Shown: positions 1 to 12,645, counted from the first letter of the stretch. The stretch is DNA of 64,000 bases from Heloderma charlesbogerti (GCA_026122225.1 JANEZZ010000404.1:1736001-1800000), one strand, 5' to 3'. Program-made: numbers and translations. The notes: generated by a model from the letters alone, not told the origin.

Positions 1-320
1 TACCTACATGCTGGGCCGCAGGGACTGTGCTGACCCCTTGTCTTGAGGTATCCCTGTGCAGCTCTTGCAGCTTGAAAGAAAGGTGGTGAAAATGTGCCAC
101 ACTTTCTGACACGCCTGTGCTCCAGGACAGACTTCGAAGCCATTGCGTGGGCATCTCCACACGAAATGAGTCATCCATTCAGCTTTCCTGGAGCTGCATC
201 TGTGACTGGGAGCAGCCAGAAATCTAGGAACTTGCTCACTCAGGGGCTTCCCTGGGAAATGGCACAGTGCCCACTTGAAGGTGCTTAAAAATGTACCAAG
301 TACTTTGCACCTGAATCTCT
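1..320. other. unassigned sequence
   Basis: No gene, splice-bounded coding block or repeat that I recognise. Confidence 0.5.
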
Positions 321-1236
321 GACTTCCTTAACAACCACCGGGGAAGGTAGCCGGGTATTATCACTGATAGTTGAATGGCGCGCTGGGCTGCTGCGTTTCA
401 CCAGCTCGGTGTCCAGACAGACTTGGGTGCTGCTGCTGCTGAGGGGGGCATTCTTTTGCGTTCTTTTCTTTTCTTTTTGTGTTCTTTTGCGTTCTTTTTG
501 CATTCTTTTTGCGTTCTTTTGCGTTCTTTTCTTTTTGTGTTCTTTTCTTTTGCATTCTTTTGACTTCCTTAACAACCACCCGGGAAGGTAGCCCGGTATT
601 ATCACTGATAGTTGAATGGCGCGCTGGGCTGCTGCGCTTCACCAGCTCGGTGTCCAGACAGACTTGGGTGCTGCTGCTGCTGAGGGGGGCGTTCTTTTGC
701 GTTCTTTTCTTTTTGTGTTCTTTTGCGTTCTTTTTGCATTCTTTTTGCGTTCTTTTGTGTTCTTTTCTTTTTGCGTTCTTTTGTTTTCTTTTCTTTTTGT
801 GTTCTTTTCTTTTGCGTTCTTTTGACTTCCTTAACAACCACCCGGGAAGGTAGGCCAGTATTATCACTGATAGTTGAATGGCGCGCTGGGCTGCTGCGCT
901 TCACCAGCTCGGTGTCCAGACAGACTTGGGTGCTGCTGCTGCTGCTGCTGAGCGGGGCGTTCTTTTGCGTTCTTTTCTTTTTGTGTTCTTTTGTGTTCTT
1001 TTTGCATTCTTTTTGCGTTCTTTTGCGTTCTTTTCTTTTTGCGTTCTTTTGTGTTCTTTTCTTTTTGTGTTCTTTTCTTTTGCATTCTTTTGACTTCCTT
1101 AACAACCACCTGGGAAGGTAGGCCAGTATTATCACTGATAGTTGAATGGCGTGCTGGGCTGCTGCGCTTCACCAGCTCGGTGTCCAGACAGACTTGGGTG
1201 CTGCTGCTGCCGCTGAGGGGGGCGTTCTTTTGCAAT
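321..1236. repeat. tandem array of 241-268 bp units
   Basis: Each unit starts with GACTTCCTTAACAACCACC. Starts are at 321, 562, 824 and 1092, giving periods of 241, 262 and 268 bp, and the fourth copy is partial. A unit has a unique block of about 140 bp containing GAATGGCGCGCTGGGCTG, then a CTG run, then a T-rich stretch built on TTCTTTTGCG. The CTG number differs between copies: 4, 4, 6, and 5 with one interrupting CCG. Most unit-length variation lies in the T-rich part. Long open frames here on both strands are low-complexity artefacts. Confidence 0.9.
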
Positions 1237-3020
1237 CTCCTGATCGATGTGCCTTGCCGTGCCTCTATCTCATTGCTCACCCTAATCGCTTTCATTACCG
1301 TGGCAAAATTCATGATGGCACTCCAGATTTCTTGGCTTTCTATACTTTGACAGTCGGGGGTGGGGGGGAACCTTCCAGACTTGTCCCTGGTAAATCTTAT
1401 TAATGTTCTTGTCATCTGTTAGGATCTGCTCTAATGAAAATATAATGTGTATTTGAGAGAGCTAGCAGAAGCCCTTACATCTGCTACCTTAAACAATTCC
1501 ACAAAGGGGCTTCTCTCACCGCCTTGTTGCCAATCCACCCCCTTGCTCTTTTGATCACTAGCAACTTATTCAAAGAACAAGGGTCTCCAGCTCTGAACCT
1601 GTGAGCAATAGGCTCCAGAGTTGGTGCCCATGAGGCTCCCTGGCCCACCTAGTTTTCTTATCTTGTTATGATTTTTTCTTAAGATTTTGTAATTATTATC
1701 ATTTAGCTGGCATGCACGCTGCAAAGTGAAGGGCTGCTCTCCTGTGCCATCTTCATTTGGGTCCAAAAGGGTGGGTTTGCATTTTGGGGCTCAGCCCCCA
1801 CCTCTGCCTTGGACTTAGGCTCTTGAGCAAGTTACTTTTCATTTTGCCTCACCCAGTTTGCCATTGGGGAAATCTGTGTTGTGTGACCGGCTGTGCCCAC
1901 CATGGCAGCCATTTTGTGAATGGACAAGCCCCGATGACAGCCATTTTGTGAGAGCACCCACAACACAAAATTCCAAATGTGCCCACTTGACTCAAAAAAG
2001 TCAGTGCCCTGCTTTAAGCAAAATTGCTGGGTGTCTTCTGATTGAAGTGGTGGCAATACTGGAGATCTTAAGACAGCCTTCCTCAACCTGGCCATGATGG
2101 CTGGGGATGATGGGAGTTTTAGTCCAACACAGTTGGAAGGCACCAGATTAGGGAAGCCTGGATTAAGTGGGAGTGAAATCATCCTTCTTGGGTGTACTAG
2201 AACCAATTACTAAGGGCCAGTTGATGTTTTTGCCACCCACTGTAGAAACTGCTGAAATTGGTTCCCATATGGCAGTTCCAAGCATCCAGTGTTATGACCC
2301 CCTGTGCCGTGAGTGCTTTTCTGGGGAGCCTGTTGTGGAGAGTCGAGGTCACAGTGGGTCCTACGTATGCCGCTTGTTGGGGCTGGGGGGGTCAGGTTTC
2401 AGCATATGAGCCACTGACTCTAAACAAAGGAGGGAATAACAAGGCGATGACAACCCCCCACAGAAGCTCCTACATCAAGGCCGTTTTCTGGCCTGAGCAA
2501 TTTGGTACTGCGGCTGATCTCGGCCACAGGCCTGCTCCCTGCCCCCACCTTGCCTCCCCACGCCGAGCTGTGTTTCACTCCCACAGCCTTGTTGCTCTTG
2601 GGTTGGTGGGGGGTGGGTCTCTTTGAATGGCCCTTAGAAGTGACAGATAATCAGAATTTGCCTGTGTGTGTCCTCTTTTGTGTGCATGCAAAGTTTGCCT
2701 CTTCCTTTTGGGCCACAGCCACCTATATACAATAGACCTTTGTGCAGGGCTTGGTAGCTAATTGTTGCTTTATCTCTTTCTGTGCCACGCTTCGTTTTAT
2801 GCTTGCTGCCTGTTGAGCAGGTTTTGCAGGGAAGACGCTGTGTGTGCGCACGCGCGCCTGTGTGTGTTGTAGCAACCCTCCCCCTCAAACCCATGACCCT
2901 GATGCTCTATTCTAGCAAGGTACAGCATGCTGCCACTTCGAAAGAGGCCCCCTGCGTGGCTGATAGCTTACTCCTGTGGTGGAGTATGCAACAGGGTCAC
3001 CTTCCTGTACCTGGTGCCCT
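1237..3020. other. mostly unassigned; contains a hAT-like foldback fragment
   Basis: Around 2076-2160 lies a degenerate copy of the foldback repeat seen at 3290 and 54781 (CCTCAACCTGG, then GGATGATGGGAGTTTTAGTCC, then GGCACCAGATTAGGG). A short CpG/GT run is at about 2840-2868. Nothing else was recognised. Confidence 0.5.
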
Positions 3021-3023
3021 CCA

Positions 3024-3290
3024 GACAAGGCCAGACCCACCATTAGGCAAAGTGAGACAGACCCCTCATGCTGGGAGGCAGCAGCAAGGTGTTGGGAGGG
3101 GGCAGAGCTGTGGGCCACGCAGCCTGCCCTGCACCCCCTCAGCTGGTCTGCTGCATTCAGGTGTGGTGGAGGATCCTGCCCCAAGGCCAATGTTGATGAA
3201 AGATTCAACGGCCAGTCCAGTTGGCTTTTTGTAAATGGAATGGGAGAGGTGCCATCTTGTCCTTTCTCTCAGGCAGCAAAATATCTTGGG
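3024..3290 (+). repeat. dispersed repeat, copy 1 (paired with 40905-41200)
   Basis: The segment is related in inverted orientation to about 40905-41200. Shared landmarks are the start AAGGCCAGAC, GGATCCTGCCCC, AAAAAGCCAAC (on the opposite strand here), TCCATTTACA and the end CTCAGGCAGC. Its nature is unknown; an old nonautonomous DNA element is plausible. Confidence 0.6.
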
Positions 3291-3425
3291 CCAGCCGGGC
3301 CCTGCCTCCAGATATTTTGGGAAATAATTCCCAGCATTCCTGACCATTGACCATGCTGGCTGGGGCTGATGGGAGTTGAAGTCCAAAGCATCCGGTGGAT
3401 ACCAGGCTGGGGAAGGCTGCTGTAA
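3290..3425. mobile_element. foldback hAT-like MITE, degenerate
   Basis: It carries the same core as the element at 54781 (CTCCAGATATTTTGG, CATTCCTGACCATTG, GATGGGAGTTGAAGTCC, CAGGCTGGGGAAGGCTG). The arms are partly complementary. No target duplication could be confirmed. Confidence 0.55.
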
Positions 3426-4444
3426 GCTTTCTGTGCTGGTTGCCAGTATTATTTTTATGGTCACACTGGTGAGGGCATTGATGGAGCCCTGCCTCTCCTG
3501 CCACAACTGCCCATGTCTCCCAGCTCTGCATCCGGTCTACCCTGAGCTCAAACTGCCCTCTTTGGGGAGCCAGACGTCCATGAGCTCAGCCAGGTACTGA
3601 GGTGGCACTTTGCTTTTCTGAGGCTGGTGGCTGGTGGCGTTTTTGTGCCTGCCCACCCATGATTACTTGTAATCACTTGCGGTGATGTGCTAATGGCAGT
3701 TCAATTAATATGATAAGATCTTAATTGGCTGTGTAGAATATTGTCCTTTCTAATCTAGGCAGAAACTCCAAGGCTACCAGGAGAAAGGTGGCGGTAATTC
3801 TCTGAAGTTGTAATAAAACTGCAATATCAAAGCTCCTGACTGCCTGATGAGCACAAAGGAGTGAGGGGGGAGGGGGGAGAAGGTTGACTGCAGGTATAGG
3901 CAACTGGATTTTCATGCAGGCCTGTGCTGCTGACAGCGATATTACTGGTGTTTGGATCAGCCCTCCAGTTGTGAAGCTTCTCGGAGGGGGTCTATCACCA
4001 TGGGGGTGAAACAGTCTATGTCAGGAGTGGGGAACCTCTTTCAAAATGAGGGTCAAATTCAGTTTCTGTGGGGCTGTATTCCAGTGGTGGGTGGGACCAA
4101 GGCAAAAGGATGGGGCCAAACGCCCCCAGATACCAGCATGTTGTAGCTTAAAGCTTTTACTGGCAGTAATGAAGCCTTAGGAGAGGCATTCCAACATTTT
4201 GGAATGGGAAGAAAAACTGCACAAAAGCCAGGAGACCACCAAACTATTAGTGGTCGGGGAAAAGGGGGTGCCCCAGAGGAAGGAGTGTGGCCATCTGGGC
4301 AACCCTGGGGGGCCAGATTTGGACTCCAAGCCTGAGGTTCCCTTCCCCGGGTCTATGTACATAGTCACAGGGGTGGGAGCTTGGAAGTATGTCTTCTTGG
4401 CTTGCTATATGCACGCTTTAATTTGGGCTTGCTGTATACAGATA

Positions 4445-4575
4445 ATAATTGGCAGTGGCTCTCCAGAGCTTTCAGGCAGAGGTCTTTCCCAGCCCTGCTT
4501 CCTAAGATCCTTTAAAATTGGAGACGTTCGGACCATCGCAAAGGATGGACTCTCCCACTGAATAATGGGCCTTTC
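4445..4575 (-). mobile_element. degenerate tRNA-derived SINE (same family as 59692)
   Basis: The plus strand reads GGCAGTGGCTCTCCAGAGC and TCAGGCAGAGGTCTTTCCCAG, matching the body of the SINE at about 59692-59822 and at 30791-30930. The tRNA-like head is largely eroded. Confidence 0.55.
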
Positions 4576-5920
4576 TCTTCACAGGTAAACATGCTTGTTT
4601 TTTCCTTGCCTTTTCCATCAGGTTTTAAAGCTCGTTAAAAATTCATATGACCAGTATTCATTGTGGTCTCTGACTTTTCAGTGGAACTCATCCGTCTCAC
4701 AGCATCCTCTGTTTGAAAAAAAGAGATAAAACAGTAAGGAGAAACAGGCTGCTTACAAGCTGATCAACGTTTTTGCCTGTAGCTGGTTGTGCCACCTGTG
4801 CACCACTATGGTTGCATTTGTACATAACAATAAGCCAACAATTATTCCTTCGCCACAATGTGAAGGAGCAGCACGCTGGTGCACTCAGCCAGTTCATTCT
4901 CTGCTTTGCACAAGCAGTTAATCAAACCAGGCAGGGATGGCTTAGTGTGATGTCCAAACTTGGTTTCTGGTTTATAGCACACAAAGAACCATCGACGTAG
5001 GTTCCGATATGATTCAAATCTATTTGCTTCCAGTTTTGTGTACCTGCTCACCTGAAGTGGAAATGAACGGGCTGCATGCCCTGGTGCACTGCTTGTTCAC
5101 ACTGCAGTGCATGGCAGAATTCATGGCGTATTGTTATGTGCAAACGCTCCCTGTGTGTCCCTGGATTTTGGTCCTTTGTCCTTTATTGCCCTAAGCCAGA
5201 AGGAGCCCATGAGCTGCCTTTCCCTGTCCTCCGATTCAAGTAATGCTATTTTAGACCCTCCACTGTGAGGCCTGGGCATCCATGTGGAACTCTGTTTAGC
5301 GTATGCATGTTTTTTGTTGTTTTAATTGTCACACGAGAGCCATCCGCTTTCTGAGAGCAAGGAGAAGAAGGCGTTCCATTTAATCATTTCAGCATATGTC
5401 CCTTCTGTGAGAGACAGTCTGTCTTCATTCTGCTGTCCCCTTTCTACTTCCCTTCTTGGGAAGAAGACTGGTCTGGCACCATCTTTAATGCAGTACTTTA
5501 TGTTTGTACGGCTTTTGCGGGGTAGGGTAGGGGGAGGTAAGAATCTTAACAAAAAGGAACCCCATGCTTAATTTAAGATGACAACTTAGGTTTCTTTCTG
5601 GATCTTTGTATATTTTTGGCAGATGTGCACTCCGTAAATTACATTTGACAACCTGAAATAAATTCTAACCATGATTTATGCCTACTTCTTCCTGCAGAGC
5701 TTTGGCTCATCTGATTGAGTGAGTGGCAATGGAAAAACAACTAATACTTAAAATAAAATAAAAATAGATTGAGGCAACCTGCTTTGGGGTATGCAGCTGT
5801 TATGATTTGTGTTTTTTCCCTTTACTTAGCATTTCAAATACACTTGAAATATGATATATAAGCACTTTGTATAGTTTGTCTCGGTGATTTACAATGACCC
5901 TGTAAGGCAGGCTAGTGTTG
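4576..5920. other. mostly unassigned
   Basis: Near 4940-4970 is GGCTTAGTGTGATGTCC, a motif that recurs twice at 30970-31130. No coding evidence. Confidence 0.45.
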
Positions 5921-5928
5921 TCAATATG

Positions 5929-5972
5929 GAGCCAGTGTGGCATAGTGGCTAAAGTGTCGGGCTAAAATGTTG
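5929..5972 (+). mobile_element. tRNA-SINE head fragment
   Basis: GAGCCAGTGTGGCATAGTGG followed by CTAAAGTGTCGGGCTA resembles a polymerase III box A head. It is the same type as the SINE split at 15325/16957. Only the head is present. Confidence 0.6.
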
Positions 5973-6303
5973 ATGGGGGTGGGCAGCCTGTGGTCACAGG
6001 CCACATACGGCCCTTGGCCCAGTGTCTAAAGCTTCCACATGGGATCAGTTCAGACCTCTGGCAAGTGCAATCTGTTTTCTGGGCAGGAAAGGGCGGGGGG
6101 GGGAGAGAGAGAGTGAGAGAGAAAAGGTGGTGGGAGAAATAGCAAGAAAAGCATATGGCAGAAAGAGAACAGGGGTGACCTTCCCACTTTTGGCTCTGAC
6201 CCTACTCAATGCTGGTTTTGGGCCCACCCACAATTGACATGTGCCCTCTGACAGATTACCCACAAGGGAATGCAGCCCTTGACTGGAAAAAAGGGCTGCC
6301 TAC

Positions 6304-6626
6304 TGCTGGCCAAGGACCTGGAAGAACCTGGTGGGGCGTCTGAGCCCTGCCTCTAACTTTTCCCGCTTTGCTTTGTGATGCACCCTAGCATCTCTCAAGT
6401 CATGCCCCTCTTCTACCTTTCCTCAGAAACTTGAGTTCTTACAGTGGAGAGAGGGGGCAGGGACTCAGCCTGGGCCATCTGTTTGTCAAGGTCTTCAGAG
6501 GAATCTCTCCCAGTGTCTTGGCTCACTAGGGAGGGTCCCTCCCCCAGGCTCTGATCTAGCTGCTCCAATTCTGATTCAGAATCAAAGCTGTCAGACATCT
6601 CAAGGCACTTGGACTCATCCCTGACA
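6304..6626 (-). mobile_element. solo LTR with 5-bp target duplication
   Basis: On the minus strand this 323 bp unit runs from TGTCAGGGATG to GGCCAGCA, so it has TG...CA ends. It is flanked by a perfect direct repeat CCTAC (6299-6303 and 6627-6631), as expected for retroviral or Gypsy-type integration. No internal gag-pol or second LTR is adjacent, so it is a solo LTR left by recombination. A minus-strand open frame (6413-6598) encodes a Ser/Asp/Glu-rich peptide. It resembles acidic stretches in the LTRs at 43530 and 46546, which suggests one broad family. Confidence 0.8.
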
Positions 6627-6631
6627 CCTAC

Positions 6632-7360
6632 CCTCTAAGCCACTAAGGTCTACCAGCTCACTAGCAACCTGAAAACAACTGGCAGCCTAAGCCTACAGTC
6701 TGTTGCCAAAGGCAAAAGGTGCTTTGGCTGGGTTGGTGCAAGAGTTGGGTTGGTCACAATCCCCATTTGGTCATTCTTGAGGCATCTTTCTGATACAGCA
6801 ACTGCACTGCTGTGTTTTGCTTTGCTCGGCCTTGCAGGGTTGGGATGTAGGTGTCTGGGGCATCCTACCCTCCACAACACAAAGACCCCCTGCCCTTGTA
6901 CTAGTGGAGGATGGCAGCTCCAAAACTTGTGTATTAACCAAGGAATTACGAATGAGAGCCAAAGCCCAGGGCTGAGTGTGGTCAATGGAAGGGTGGAAAC
7001 AATTTGGAATGTGGTCCTTGATGAAGAACTCTGCTTCCTGAGAATTGTTGCTTTCGCTGCATGTTTTTAAAAGCAAGTTTTGTAGCCCGCATGGCTGTGT
7101 AGATAGAACTGGGAGCGTGTTGGCAAAGGCTAGTCCATCTCCAAAAAACAAAGGTTGAAGAGAAGCTGTAATAAGATTTCCAGTGGTCAGGGATATGTGG
7201 TTTCAGTTCTGTTGCATAGCTCCTTGCTGTTACCTAGCAATTAGGAAAAGGTGCTGGTGCTAACCTTTTAAAAGACCTAAACTGTTTGGGGCCAAGATAT
7301 CTGAAGGACTGCCTCATTGCTCATGTACTTGCTTGGCCAACATCCAAGCCTGTACTCCGT
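6632..7360. other. unassigned sequence
   Basis: No gene or confident repeat seen. Confidence 0.4.
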
Positions 7361-7361
7361 G

Positions 7362-9556
7362 ATTTCCATACAAACATAAGAGGAGCCCTGCTGGATCAGA
7401 CCAAAGGCCTATCTAGTCTGGCATCCTTCTTCCTACCACAGCCAATCAGATGGTGATCGAAAGCAAGACATGACGACTGCAGATCAGCAACTGGTATTCA
7501 GAGGCTTGCTGCCTCTGATCTTTGAGGTAACACATAGCCATCATGACTACTAGCCGTTGATAACCTTATCTTCCATGAACATAACATAAGATCATAAGAA
7601 GAGGTGTGCTGGATCAGACCAAAGGCCTTTCTAGTCCATCATTCAGTTTCCACAGTGGTCAACCAGATGCCCCTATGGGAAGCCTACAAGCAGGACATGA
7701 CCACAGTAGCATCCTCCTGCTGATATTCCCCAGGAACTAATATTGAGAAACATACTGTCTGTGATATTACAGGTAGCGTATAGCCATCATGTCTAGTAGC
7801 CATTGATAGCCGTATCTTCCACAAATTTGTGTAATCCCCCTTTAAAGCCATGCAAATTGGTGGCCATAGCTACAATTTCTGGTGGCTAATTCCATAGTTT
7901 AAAAATGCGCAGTGTGAAGAAGTACTTACTCTTATCTGTCCTCAGTCTCCCACCATTCAGGACAGTAGCCATTCACAGCCTTATCCTCCATGACTTTGCC
8001 TAATCCTCTTTTAAAGCTGTCCAAGTCGGTGGCCGTTATTACATTTTGCAATAGCAAATTCCATAGTTGAACTTTGTGGCAAGTGAAGAAGTACTTCCTG
8101 TTATCTGTCCTGACTCTCAACGAACCTTCACAGGATGATTCCAGGTTGTAGTATTATCCACTTTCCCCATACAGTGCATCATTTTATAAGCCTCCATCAT
8201 GTCCCCCCTTACTTGCCTGTTTCCAAAGCTAAACAGCCCCAAATGTTGTAACCTTTCCTCATAGGGGAGATGCTCCAGCCCCTTGATCATTTTAATTGCC
8301 CTTTTCTACACCTTTTCCAACTCTACAATATCCCTCTGAGATGCAGTGACCAGAACTGTACACAGTATTTCAAGTATGGTTGCACCATAAATTTGTATAA
8401 AGACACGATATCGGCAGTTTTATTTTCAATTACTTTCCAAATGATCCTCAACATGTAATTTGTCTTTTTCACAGCAGCTGCAGCTAGGCTGATGTTTACA
8501 TCGAGATATCCACCACAACTCCAAGTTCCCTCTCCTGGTCAGTCACTGCCAGTTCAGACCCCATCAACATATATGCGCAGTTGTGTGTATCACTTCAAAC
8601 GTACTTGCGTTGAATCACATTTGCCATTTTGATGCCTATTCCCCCAGTTTGGAGAGATCCTTTTGGAGATCCTCACAGATCCCTTTTTGTTTTAACCACC
8701 CTAAATAATTTGGTGTCATCAGCAAACTTGGCCACCTCACTGCTGACCCCTAATTCTACATCGTTTATTAAGTAGTCACAGTACAGCTCCTTGCGGGCTT
8801 CCACTGTTTATGTCCTTCCATAGTGAGTACTGTCCATTTCTTACTACACTCTACTTTCTGTTTTTTAATTTGGTGTCATCAGCAAACTTGGCAACCTCAC
8901 CGTTCACTCCTAATTCAAGATCATTTATAAACAAGTTGAAAAGCATTGGTCCTAATACAGATCACCGTGGGACCCCACTGTTTATATCCCTCAATTGAGA
9001 GAATTTACCATTTATTCCTACTCTCCGCTTTCTCTTCTTTAACCAGTTACTGATTCATAAGATGACCTCTTCTCTTTCCCCATGACTGCTACATTTGCTC
9101 AGGAGTCTTTTTCAAAAGCCTTTTGGAAGTCCAGGTAGATAATATCTACAGGGTCATCCCTATCCCCATGCTTATTGACGCTGTCAAAGAACTCTAAAAA
9201 AGTTAGTGAGACAGGACTGACCTTTCCAGAACCCCTGTTGATTCTTCTTCAGCAAGACTTGTCCTTCTATACATGCTTCAACATTTTATCTTTAATAATG
9301 CTTTCCACCAATTTATGGGAAACAGACAATAAGCTAATTGGCCTGTATGTTCCTGGATCCCCCCTGGATCCTTCTTTACAAATTGGAATTATGCTGGCCA
9401 CTCTCCAGTCCTCTGGTACAGAGGCTGATCTTCAGGACATGTTGTCTATTTTGGTTAGAAGATCAGCAATTTTTCATTTGAGTTCTTTAAGAACTCTCAG
9501 ATGGATGCCATCTGGACCAGGTGATTAGTTTGTTTTCAATGTGTCGATAGTCTAGA
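7362..9556 (-). mobile_element. old CR1-like LINE, 3' UTR through RT remnants
   Basis: The plus strand opens with the LINE-tail phrase GCTGGATCAGACCAAAGGCC, repeated in part near 7605. Reverse-complement remnants of a CR1-clade reverse transcriptase then follow backwards from its C-terminus: a block like FFTCHKVQLWN at about 8050-8100, then thumb, palm and fingers. The reading frame is heavily broken by indels. Between 8700 and 8960 the segment GGTGTCATCAGCAAACTTGG is present twice, so part of the element is duplicated. Confidence 0.75.
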
Positions 9557-9832
9557 ACTCATAGAATCATAGAATAGTAGGGTTGGAAGGGGCCTATAAG
9601 ACCATCAAGTCCAACCCCCTGCTCAATGCAGGAATCTAAGTCAAAGCATCCCTGACAGATGGTTGTCCAGCTTCATCTTGAATGCCTCCAGTGTGGGAGA
9701 GCCCATCACCTCCCTAGGTAATTGATTCCATTGTTGTATTGCTCTAACAGGACATTTTTCCTGATGTTCAGCCAGAATCTGGCTTCCTGTAACTTGAGCC
9801 CATTATTCCGTGTCCTGCACTCTGGGATGATC
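9557..9832 (-). mobile_element. CR1 3' end nested in the older LINE
   Basis: It begins on the plus strand with TCATAGAATCATAGAATAG, the complement of the CR1 ATTCTATG 3' terminus. It ends near ACTCTGGGATGAT, where the older LINE resumes (CTGTCACCAGTATTTGC). The second old LINE at 22430-22500 shows the uninterrupted version of this site, which supports a later insertion. Confidence 0.8.
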
Positions 9833-10450
9833 TCCTTCTCCTGTCACCAGTATTTGCTTCAGCTCCACAGATACCTTTCCTGAAAATATCAGTTCAGCCA
9901 CAGGTTTCTGCCCTTTATCTTCTGCAGTGAAGACAGGTGCTAATAATTCACTCAGCTTATCTGCAATCTCTCTTGTTATCCAATGGACCAGCTGCCTTCC
10001 TAGTTGGTTTCCTGCTTGTGATATATTTGGAGAAATCTCTTGGAGCTCTTTGCAATCCCTTTTTGTTTTTACCATCCTGAATAATTGGTATCTCCTGCAA
10101 ACCTGGGCACCTCAGTGTTCACCCCTAACTCCTAGCCACCTTGAGTGGCATTTTTTGGTAGAAAGGTGGGGTATAAATCAATCAATCAATCAAACAAGCA
10201 AACAAACTCCAGAACATATATGGATGAGCTAAAAAGCACCAGTCTTCATACAGATCTTTGGAGGACTCCATTCCTTCCATCCCTCCTTTGTGAGACCTGT
10301 CCATTTAAACCTATGACTTGGATTCCTGCATTGAGCAGGAGGTTGGACTCGATGGTCTTGTAGGTCCTTTCCAACCCTAGTGATCTATGATTCTATTCTG
10401 TTCTCTGCTTCCTACTATTTTAGTGACTTACTGATCCATAAAAGGACCCG
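9833..10450 (-). mobile_element. old CR1-like LINE remnants with two small insertions
   Basis: The EN-RT linker region resumes at about 9833 and jumps to an RT palm remnant at about 10030. At 10133-10205 is an L2-like tail ending in an (ATCA)n run. At about 10317-10400 is a short CR1 3' end on the plus strand, ending CTATGATTCTATTCTG. The rest is decayed RT sequence. Confidence 0.6.
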
Positions 10451-10619
10451 TTGACTTATCGCAGTGGTGAGCAACTGCAGGAAGTCGCATGTGTCCTGTG
10501 GACTGCATGTTGCCCTTCCCATCTTATCTCAACTTGTAACCAAGTTTTTTCAGGAGCCTTTGGTTAAGGACTTTGTCAAAAGCTTTTTGAAAGTCCAAAT
10601 AAACAATACCTCCCCCCAC

Positions 10620-10960
10620 CCTGTTTCAGAAGTGAGACAGGAGAGCATGACAAGCAGGGTCTTTTCAGTCACGGCACCATAGCTATGTTGACGATCCCTC
10701 CTAAGGAAGGTCCACTGTGCCCAGTCACTGCTTGCTTTTTGGTAGGCAATTACAGCCTGACTTTTAAAGAATGCGTTTGGATGTTGACATCATGCTCTTT
10801 TTATTCTGCTGCTATTATTTTATGTTCGGGGTTTTTTTTGCTCTTTTTATGAGATTTTACTGTTGTATATTTTGTTCATTTATTTCTTGTTTTTATTTGT
10901 AAGCCACCTTCTTAGTGTAATATGCAGAGTATGAAATTAAGTAAATAAAAATGGGCAAAA
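10620..10960 (+). mobile_element. L2-like LINE 3' tail
   Basis: It contains GGGTCTTTTCAGTCACGGC, TTTTATTTGTAAGCCACC and a terminal AAGTAAATAAAAATG, the pattern of L2-like 3' ends. It is heavily diverged. Confidence 0.55.
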
Positions 10961-11109
10961 TGTATCCCAATATTCATAAATTTTATGCAGGTGTCATCTT
11001 TGCTTTGTGCATAATCTAGGGCCCGTCACCTAAACCAATGGCCAGGATGACAAGCTGATGATGCTTACAGTGTGATGCAGTGTAGCCCCTTGTAGCTACC
11101 TGATCTATT

Positions 11110-11215
11110 TAGGTTGCAAACCTACTATGGACATTCACGTAGGAGTAAGTTCCATTGAACAAAGTGGAATTCCCTTCTGAGGAAACATGCTGCCTAGGAT
11201 TGCACTGTTACTGTA
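11110..11215. repeat. dispersed 'GGAGTAAGTTCCATTGAA' repeat
   Basis: Related sequences occur at about 19730-19785, 40370-40460 and 61091-61195 (AGTAAGTCCCATT with an AATCC/GGATTG terminal pair). It is probably a small foldback DNA element common in reptiles. Confidence 0.5.
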
Positions 11216-12267
11216 TTTACTTCCCATCCTGCCCTGTGGTGTCACCTCTTGATAAGCAGAATTAGTGCAATAGGAGAGGGAGCAAGGAAGAGGTCAGTGA
11301 TGTGTTTTCTATACAAATATGGGAAGGTGGGCAATGGGGTGGAAGAGAAATGTGTGATTTTTTAAAGCATTAAAATCATAACCAAGGACGTGGCATCTTT
11401 GAAAGGTTTCCCTGAGGAGAGGTTGAAGTGAGCAGAGATGGCTAGAATTTGCTTTAGCTATTACTATGGGTGAATAATTACGTTCCGTTCAGCCAGTGAT
11501 ATGGGTTCACAGCAGGTTAATTGGTAATAATGGGTTTCATTCCAAACAGTGAAGGGAAATGGAATTTCCATGGAAAAAAAGGGCTGCCCCTAAGATGTCC
11601 TTGTACTTGGCATTACACATTCATAAATATCACCAGCGGGACAAATGGGGATTGCGCCTTCTGCGGGCCCCTGCCTGCCTGCCTGCTTTCTGCTCAGAGG
11701 GACAGAATAGTTCTGTGGCGTCTTAGCAGAATGGGGTGGGCTTCTCTGGGGAGGTGGGATCAGTTGCCTGGAGATGCTCAGGCTCCTCCCTTGCCAGCTC
11801 CCAATTGGGGAGTTCCACAGCATGGAGCAATTTTTTATTCAATGAATAAGGTCAAGCTTTTATTGAAGGCTGGCTCCTCTGCAACACAAGGTGGGGCCGT
11901 TCCTGATGCTCATTCATCCTTGAGTAACTACATATAGTCCCCAAACATCTGGGGCTCCACCATCACTCCTTAGCAAATAACCATGGTAGAGAAGGACATT
12001 TTGAGAAAGTCTGTAAGGATGGTGCTAGGAGACAGCAAGGCCCAAGTGGGGACAGGATTGCCCTCTGGATCTAGAAGACTCCAGCTGGTGTGGTTCCTGG
12101 GTCAAGTCTTCTAAAACATTCAGTGTAAGTCCAGGATAATTTAATAAACTAGGATAACTTATTTCTGACTCTAAAGAGCAGTTGATCACTGCCTTGATTG
12201 ATCATTGCCCACTGATCACTGCCTACCATTCATTGTTAGCATGTGAGCAAACTGGGAGTGGATGTCT
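11216..12267. other. unassigned sequence
   Basis: An open frame at 11521-11937 has no family signature and is not splice-bounded. I do not call a gene. Confidence 0.4.
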
Positions 12268-12645
12268 TTGAGGTTTATCACACGAGGCTGAAATCCCACA
12301 TCCTTACCAAGACTTTCTGCTTCCGGTTTCTTTGCAGGATTATGATGGGCTGCTTTACACGGGGGGACACATGATTGGAATGGAAAACTTCCTTTCTCAG
12401 CCATGTTCTATATGTTTTGTTATACAGTACCATTTAGTGGCTGTGTTATAGTGCAACGCCATCATTACACACTGCCGGTATCTTGCATTAATATTTGTTA
12501 TCGGCTTATCTTCAATCTTTTTAAAAGCAGGATAAAGCTCAAAAAGTGTGGGAGATGCCCTGGAGGATGATGACATCATGTGAAGGACCCACAAACTTCC
12601 ATGAATGACCAATCACGAGCATGCAATAAAAACCTCATGTAGAAA
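12268..12645. mobile_element. Harbinger-like MITE, diverged copy
   Basis: It aligns end to end with the copies at 21701, 30413 and 38049 (GGCTGAAATCCCACAT near one end; GAGATGCCCTGGAGG, then CCCACAAACTTCCAT toward the other). Ends are eroded, so the boundaries are approximate and no target duplication was found. Confidence 0.65.

Noticed and set aside
361..1415. Several long overlapping open frames on both strands rich in Lys/Arg or Phe/Leu/Ser
   Set aside because: They arise from the TTCTTTTGCG-type repeat, which lacks stops in several frames. No splice sites and no family signature.
11521..11937. 138-residue open frame considered as a hypothetical gene
   Set aside because: No homology recognised, no splice context, and AT-rich non-coding composition around it.
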